From the NCBI GenBank assembly GCA_017471125.1, contig JAFUWR010000231.1, positions 1-9,093 on the forward strand: DNA of 9,093 nucleotides, read 5' to 3'. A program made the position numbers and the translations under genes. The notes below the pieces were generated by a model. It saw only the letters and a program-made list of their open reading frames with translations, was not told the origin of the DNA and searched no databases. Within the stretch, counting starts at the first letter, position 1. The number at the start of each line of letters is the position of its first letter. This document shows positions 5,632 through 9,093 of the stretch, piece after piece. The DNA comes from Clostridia bacterium (GTDB lineage Bacteria; Bacillota; Clostridia; Christensenellales; Aristaeellaceae).

Positions 5632-7131
5632 TTATTTGCCCTGCGGCATGGCCGCCTCGAGGATGATGTCCTGGGTCAGGCTCTTGGTGTCGGTGAACTC
5701 TCGGGTCACCTTGCCCTCGCTCATCACGTAGATGCGGTCGGACATGTTGATGACCTCCGGCAGCTCCGACGAGATCATCAGTATGCCCAGCCCCTGGCTC
5801 GCCAGGTCGGACATGATCTCATAGATCTGGGCCTTGGAGCCCACGTCCACGCCCTTGGTGGGCTCGTCCAGTATGATGACCTTGGGCTCGGCGGCCAGCT
5901 GCTTGGCGACGACGACCTTCTGCTGGTTGCCGCCGGACAGCGCCCCGGTGTGGGTATCCGTGTCGGGGGCCTTGATGGCGAGCAGGTCCTTCATGCGGTT
6001 GGAGAGCTCGTATTCCTTGCTCGGCTTGACGAATATGCCGTCCTGGCACTTGTCCAGCACCGACAGGGAGATGTTGTGGTTGATGGACCAACTAAGCAGC
6101 AGGCCCTCCTTCTGCCGGTTCTCCGGCAGCATGCCCAGGCCCTTGGCCATCATCTGGGTGGGGGTCTGGTCGTGGATCTCCTCGCCCCTGAAATATATCT
6201 TGCCGGAATCGGGCTTGGTCACGCCGAACACCGACTCCATGACCTCCGTGCGCCCCGCGCCCACCAGACCCGTCAGGCCCACGATCTCGCCGGCGCGGAC
6301 GGTCATGTTGATGTCGCGGTAGAAGCCCGTGCGGGAGAGGTTCTCCAGCTTCAAAAGCTCCTCGCCCACCTGGGTCTCCTTCTTGGGGAAGAGCTGGGTG
6401 ATCTCGCGGCCCACCATGTGGTGCACCAGGAAGGGCTGGTCCACCTCGGACAGAAGCCAGCTTCCGATATACTGCGCGTCGCGGAACACGGTGACGCGGT
6501 CCGCCAGGCCGAAGATGTCCTCGAAGCGGTGGGAGATGAGGATGATGCCCACGCCCTGATCGCGCAGCCTGCGGGCGATGGTGTACAGGTCCTCCGCCTC
6601 GCGCTGGGAGAGCGACGCCGTCGGCTCGTCCATGATGAGGATCTTCGCGTTCATCGACAGCGCCTTCGCGATCTCGACCAGCTGCTGCTGGCCCACCGTC
6701 AGGCTGCCCACCGACGCCGTGGGGCTCAGGTTCGCGTCGATGGAGTCCAGCAGCTTCTTGGCCTCGCGGTTCATCTTCGGCCAGTCGATGAACGGGCCGA
6801 TCTTGAACTCGTGGCCGATGAAGATGTTCTCCGCCACCGACAGGTCGGGGTAGGAGGCGGCGTGCTGATAGATGGCCGCGATGCCCCGCTCCTGGGCGGT
6901 GATGGGGTCGGTCATGACCACCTTTTCGCCGTTCAGGATGATCTCGCCGCCGTCGGGCTGGTGGACGCCCGTCAGCGTCTTGATGAACGTGGACTTGCCC
7001 GCGCCGTTCTCGCCCACCAGCGCGTGGATCTCGCCCGCCTTCAGGTTGAAATGCACGCTGTCCAGTGCCTTGACGCCCGGGAAGATCTTCGTGATCCCGT
7101 TCATCTCAAGGATGTATTCCGAATTAGGCAT
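5632..7131 (-). CDS. Sugar ABC transporter ATP-binding protein, RbsA/MglA/RhaT type
   Basis: This 499-residue protein carries two fused ABC domains and powers the importer from the cytoplasmic side. Domain 1 has Walker A GENGAGKST (40-48), Q-loop YQHAASYPDLS (88-98), signature LTVGQQQ (144-150), Walker B ILIMDEP (164-170) and switch H201. Domain 2 has the degenerate Walker A GLVGAGRTE (288-296) normal for this family, signature LSGGNQQ (398-404) and Walker B VIILDEP (418-424), with SSELPE in place of a switch His. So, as in RbsA, site 1 should be the main hydrolytic one. The start at 7131 is chosen because GGAGG lies seven bases upstream. An in-frame ATG at 7170 is open but has no ribosome site and would add 13 residues, part of them over a leader hairpin. 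It is the first gene of the operon. Length fits the family. Confidence 0.92.
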   Translation of the reverse strand: MPNSEYILEMNGITKIFPGVKALDSVHFNLKAGEIHALVGENGAGKSTFIKTLTGVHQPDGGEIILNGEKVVMTDPITAQERGIAAIYQHAASYPDLSVAENIFIGHEFKIGPFIDWPKMNREAKKLLDSIDANLSPTASVGSLTVGQQQLVEIAKALSMNAKILIMDEPTASLSQREAEDLYTIARRLRDQGVGIILISHRFEDIFGLADRVTVFRDAQYIGSWLLSEVDQPFLVHHMVGREITQLFPKKETQVGEELLKLENLSRTGFYRDINMTVRAGEIVGLTGLVGAGRTEVMESVFGVTKPDSGKIYFRGEEIHDQTPTQMMAKGLGMLPENRQKEGLLLSWSINHNISLSVLDKCQDGIFVKPSKEYELSNRMKDLLAIKAPDTDTHTGALSGGNQQKVVVAKQLAAEPKVIILDEPTKGVDVGSKAQIYEIMSDLASQGLGILMISSELPEVINMSDRIYVMSEGKVTREFTDTKSLTQDIILEAAMPQGK

Positions 7132-7151
7132 GGCTTCGCCTCCATATCCGC

Positions 7152-7168
7152 GGCTGATACGTTCAGCC
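7152..7168 (-). promoter_or_regulatory. Leader stem-loop upstream of the transporter operon
   Basis: GGCTGA and TCAGCC (7168-7163 and 7157-7152) form a perfect six-bp inverted repeat with a five-base loop in the approximately 50-base leader, between the predicted start near 7183 and the ribosome site. It could stabilise the mRNA 5' end or serve as a regulator site. Neither is proven. Confidence 0.4.
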
Positions 7169-7189
7169 ATTGTATTCGCTATCGTTATG

Positions 7190-7219
7190 ATTATAATCTA
7201 TTTTTGGGCAACCTGTCAA
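7190..7219 (-). promoter_or_regulatory. Consensus sigma-A promoter of the sugar transporter operon
   Basis: Read leftward, TTGACA (7219-7214) and TATAAT (7195-7190) are both perfect hexamers separated by 18 bases. Transcription would begin near 7183, giving a leader of about 52 bases. A promoter this close to consensus is unlikely to need an activator, which suggests control by a repressor or by catabolite control downstream of the start. Confidence 0.82.
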
Positions 7220-7297
7220 GAATATTATTGTATTTGAATCTTTTTCTTCATAATCGGCCGTTTCAAGATTGTTCACAAAACATCGAATCTTTGTTTA

Positions 7298-7326
7298 TTG
7301 ACTTTGATCTTCTCTGACTATATAAT
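7298..7326 (+). promoter_or_regulatory. Sigma-A promoter of the HtrA gene
   Basis: TTGACT (7298-7303) and a perfect TATAAT (7321-7326) are separated by 17 bases. Transcription would begin near 7333, leaving a leader of about 69 bases ending in the AAAGGAGAA ribosome site (7385-7393). It points away from the transporter promoter, so 7171-7401 is a divergent control region. I see no obvious stress-regulator operator in it. Confidence 0.82.
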
Positions 7327-7401
7327 GATTTCAGCGGTCGGGAGAGAAGCTCGGCGGCCGCGGGCATACTGAAAGACATCCCTGAAAGGAGAAAGATAAA
7401 A

Positions 7402-8733
7402 ATGAAACGCAACGACATCCGCAGAAGGAACCGCAAGGCCCGGAGGAACACGGGCATCACACTGTTCACGGCGCTCATGCTGGCCTGCGTGCTGGCCGTG
7501 GGCGGCGCGTTCGCGCTGAAGGCCGCGCCCGCCGCGCTGAACGCCAGCGCCGAGGCCGCCACCGAGGCCCAGATCGGCAGCCCGGTCATCGACACCAGCC
7601 CGGCCATCTACGTGGCCGAGAAGAACGCCAACTCCGTGGTGGGCATCATCACCAACACCCAGGGCTGGGACCGCTCCTACGGCGTGCAGGACAGGATGCT
7701 GGCCCAGGGCAGCGGCGTGGTCATCGCTGAGGGCGGCTACGTGCTGACCAACTACCACGTCATCGAGGACGGCAACGCCTTCCAGGTGCTCATGCCCTCC
7801 GGCGACAAGGTGGACGCCTCCATCGTGGGCACCGACTCCAACCTGGACCTGGCCGTATTGCAGGTCAGCGAACAGGCCGACACCCTGGTCCCCGTGACCA
7901 TCGGCTCCAGCTCGGCCATGAAGGTCGGCTCCACCGTGGTGGCCATCGGCAACCCCGGCGGCGAGATCCTGGCCAACACCGTGACCCAGGGCATCATCTC
8001 CGCCCTCGAGCGCTCCAGCATGTCCGGCAGCAACACCACCCGGAACGTGGACTACATCCAGCACGACGCGCCCATCAACTCCGGCAACTCCGGCGGCGGC
8101 CTGTTCGACTACCAGGGCAACCTGATCGGCATCAACACCCTGAAGTACCGCGGCAGCTACTACTCCTCCGGCAGCTACGAGGGCCTGGGCTTCGCCATCC
8201 CGGTGGAGACCGCCTACCCCATCGCCCAGCAGCTCATCCAGTACGGCAAGGTCATCCGTCCCCAGATCGGCGTCACCGTCAGGGACTATGAGGGCCCGGA
8301 CGAGCCCATGAACGACTACGCCCCCGCCAGCATCCTGGTCGCCTCCGTCAACGAGAACGGCCCCGCGGCCCAGGCCGGCATGAAGCAGTACGACTTCATC
8401 ACCGCCATCGACGGCCAGCGCGTCACCACCAAGCGCGAGCTGACCACCCTGCTGGACAAGTACAAGCCCGGCGACACCGTGACCGTGACCGTGGTCCGCT
8501 ACAACAACGTCACCGTGGTGCCCGATAACTACAACAGCTACGGCAATTACGGCAACTACTACGGCAGCTGGCCCTTCGGCTTCGGCTTTGGCTTCGGCGG
8601 CGACAACTACGGCTATGGCTACGGCAACAACGGCAACGGCAATAGCAACAGTGGCAGCACCTCCGGCACGCTGAACATCGGCGGCGGCTACACCACCATC
8701 GACCTGAACATCACCCTCGAGGAGCAGGAATGA
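7402..8733 (+). CDS. htrA: HtrA/DegP-type membrane-anchored serine protease with PDZ domain
   Basis: This 443-residue protein is a trypsin-fold quality-control protease acting outside the membrane. A very basic N-terminus (residues 2-15) precedes one membrane segment (about 19-39), so the catalytic part faces out. The triad is H119 (TNYHV), D149 (SNLDLAVL) and S230 (INSGNSGG); all family contexts are intact. LGFAIPVE (262-269) closes the protease domain. One PDZ domain follows (about 287-443), with GPAAQAGMKQYDFITAIDGQ as its core. The domain is interrupted by a Gly/Asn/Tyr-rich stretch (about 374-427) between its last two strands, after which TTIDLNITLEEQE supplies the final strand. AAAGGAGAA lies nine bases before the ATG. 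Codons end almost only in C or G in the protease part, suggesting high expression. Alone between its promoter and terminator, it seems monocistronic. Confidence 0.93.
   Translation: MKRNDIRRRNRKARRNTGITLFTALMLACVLAVGGAFALKAAPAALNASAEAATEAQIGSPVIDTSPAIYVAEKNANSVVGIITNTQGWDRSYGVQDRMLAQGSGVVIAEGGYVLTNYHVIEDGNAFQVLMPSGDKVDASIVGTDSNLDLAVLQVSEQADTLVPVTIGSSSAMKVGSTVVAIGNPGGEILANTVTQGIISALERSSMSGSNTTRNVDYIQHDAPINSGNSGGGLFDYQGNLIGINTLKYRGSYYSSGSYEGLGFAIPVETAYPIAQQLIQYGKVIRPQIGVTVRDYEGPDEPMNDYAPASILVASVNENGPAAQAGMKQYDFITAIDGQRVTTKRELTTLLDKYKPGDTVTVTVVRYNNVTVVPDNYNSYGNYGNYYGSWPFGFGFGFGGDNYGYGYGNNGNGNSNSGSTSGTLNIGGGYTTIDLNITLEEQE
8521..8682 (+). repeat. Gly/Asn/Tyr-rich low-complexity insertion in the HtrA PDZ domain
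   Basis: Residues 374-427 of the protease are made almost only of Gly, Asn, Tyr, Ser and Phe, with short repeats such as GNYGNYYG, GFGFGFGG and GYGYGNNGNGN. The DNA is correspondingly repetitive (runs of TACGGCAAC-, TTCGGC- and GGCAAC-like units), a pattern that could expand or shrink by slippage. The frame stays open and the final PDZ strand resumes after it. Confidence 0.8.
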
Positions 8734-8754
8734 CACACCTGGTAGCGCCAAAAA

Positions 8755-8789
8755 GCGCCGGTCCGCGCACGCGGATCGGCGCCCTTTTT
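8755..8789 (+). terminator. Rho-independent terminator of the HtrA gene
   Basis: A 12-bp stem with one G-T wobble (8755-8766 with 8771-8782) and a four-base loop is followed by CC and five Ts (8785-8789). It lies 21 bases after the HtrA stop. Confidence 0.88.
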
Positions 8790-8814
8790 ATTGTGCTCGT
8801 TTTTTTAGCTTTTT

Positions 8815-8833
8815 GTTTCAAAAAAGTTTCAAA
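8815..8833. repeat. GTTTCAAA direct repeat, 11-bp period
   Basis: GTTTCAAA occurs at 8815-8822 and 8826-8833, one helical turn apart and just upstream of the -35-like box at 8841. Such phasing on one face of the DNA fits a regulator that binds as a tandem pair. The stretch is AT-rich (it also forms a weak CTTTTT/AAAAAG hairpin), so chance or DNA curvature are alternatives. Confidence 0.4.
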
Positions 8834-8840
8834 TCCCCAG

Positions 8841-8870
8841 TAGACGTAACCTGCCATTTTGTGGTATATT
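8841..8870 (+). promoter_or_regulatory. Putative extended -10 promoter of the last gene
   Basis: TATATT (8865-8870) is preceded by TGG, giving an extended -10, and TAGACG (8841-8846) 18 bases upstream is a four-of-six match to the -35 consensus. Transcription would start near 8877 and the leader would be about 54 bases to the ATG at 8931. Confidence 0.5.
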
Positions 8871-8930
8871 ATATAGTGGAAAGTTGTAAAAAGACGACCG
8901 CGCGAAAACAGCGACTGGGGTATAAAAAAT

Positions 8931-9093
8931 ATGAGCGATATTCTTAATAAAAACACATCCGGGACGGAGCGTTCCGGCGAGATCAGACGCGACGGAGCGG
9001 CGCGCCTCACGAAAGGCCGCCTGCGCCGCCTGGTCAGCATGCTATTGATACTGAACCTGCTGATCAACGGCCTGCCCATCGCGCCCGCGGAGG
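8931..9093 (+). CDS. N-terminal part of an exported or membrane protein, cut by the window edge
   Basis: Fifty-four codons are visible and the frame is still open at the window end. The peptide starts MSDILNKNTSGTERSG, then has a basic stretch (RLTKGRLRR, about residues 25-33) followed by a hydrophobic run (LVSMLLILNLLINGL, 34-48) and PIAPAE. This is the shape of a long signal peptide or an N-terminal membrane anchor, so the product is probably exported. The ribosome site is weak (TGGGG at 8916-8920), but a promoter lies upstream and the base composition changes from AT-rich to GC-rich near the ATG. A later in-frame ATG at 9049 would remove the basic stretch and is less likely. I do not recognise the family; nothing beyond export can be said. 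Confidence 0.6.
   Translation, partial: MSDILNKNTSGTERSGEIRRDGAARLTKGRLRRLVSMLLILNLLINGLPIAPAE

Noticed and set aside
7132..7170. A longer N-terminus for the ATPase starting at the ATG at 7170
   Set aside because: No ribosome site precedes it, it contains the leader hairpin, and the ATG at 7131 has GGAGG at ideal spacing. ABC domains of this family begin soon after that start.
8521..8682. Reading the repetitive end of htrA as a frameshifted or degraded gene end
   Set aside because: The frame stays open, codon use stays normal, and a proper PDZ-like last strand and stop follow, with a terminator 21 bases on.
1..9093. CRISPR array, insertion sequence, tRNA or rRNA gene, attachment site
   Set aside because: I found no regularly spaced repeats, transposase motifs, cloverleaf sequence or rRNA signature on either strand.

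Overview
The window looks like a chromosomal piece of a GC-rich Firmicute, most likely an uncultured gut-type Clostridia lineage. The reasons are strong AGGAGG-type ribosome binding sites, sigma-A promoters with long matches to TTGACA/TATAAT, intergenic regions far richer in A+T than the genes, a type M sirtuin of the Firmicute kind, a ribose/rhamnose-type sugar ABC transporter and a membrane-anchored HtrA protease. The lineage is an inference from style; there is no rRNA or tRNA to confirm it.

Layout. (1) Positions 12-46 hold a terminator for a gene to the left. (2) Positions 59-2388 hold five rightward genes packed between two terminators: vapB-vapC (type II toxin-antitoxin), a type M (SirTM-like) sirtuin, and a Phd/YefM-type antitoxin with a canonical RelE toxin. 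Each toxin-antitoxin pair has its own promoter, and in each pair the antitoxin stop and toxin start share an ATGA overlap. (3) Positions 2399-2430 hold a strong hairpin shared by two convergent operons. (4) Positions 7131 down to 2449 hold a leftward four-gene sugar ABC importer: double ATPase, permease, permease, and a RhaS-like binding protein encoded last. Its promoter has both consensus hexamers. (5) Positions 7171-7401 are a divergent intergenic region with a promoter facing each way. (6) Positions 7402-8733 hold an HtrA-type serine protease with an unusual Gly/Tyr/Asn-rich loop inside its PDZ domain, followed by a terminator. (7) Positions 8790-9093 hold a promoter region with a direct repeat and the start of a gene for an exported or membrane protein, cut off by the window edge.

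How the genes work together. The transporter genes form one uptake machine: the secreted binding protein captures the sugar, two different permeases form the channel, and the double ATPase drives transport. Rhamnose or a related deoxysugar is the best guess, with autoinducer-2 as the main alternative. No catabolic gene lies next to it. The TA-sirtuin-TA block is a compact stress or defence-like cassette. The sirtuin has the residue pattern of the ADP-ribosylating SirTM group but lacks the macrodomain and lipoylation partners these genes usually travel with. HtrA is an extracytoplasmic quality-control protease. I see no CRISPR array, insertion sequence, rRNA or tRNA.
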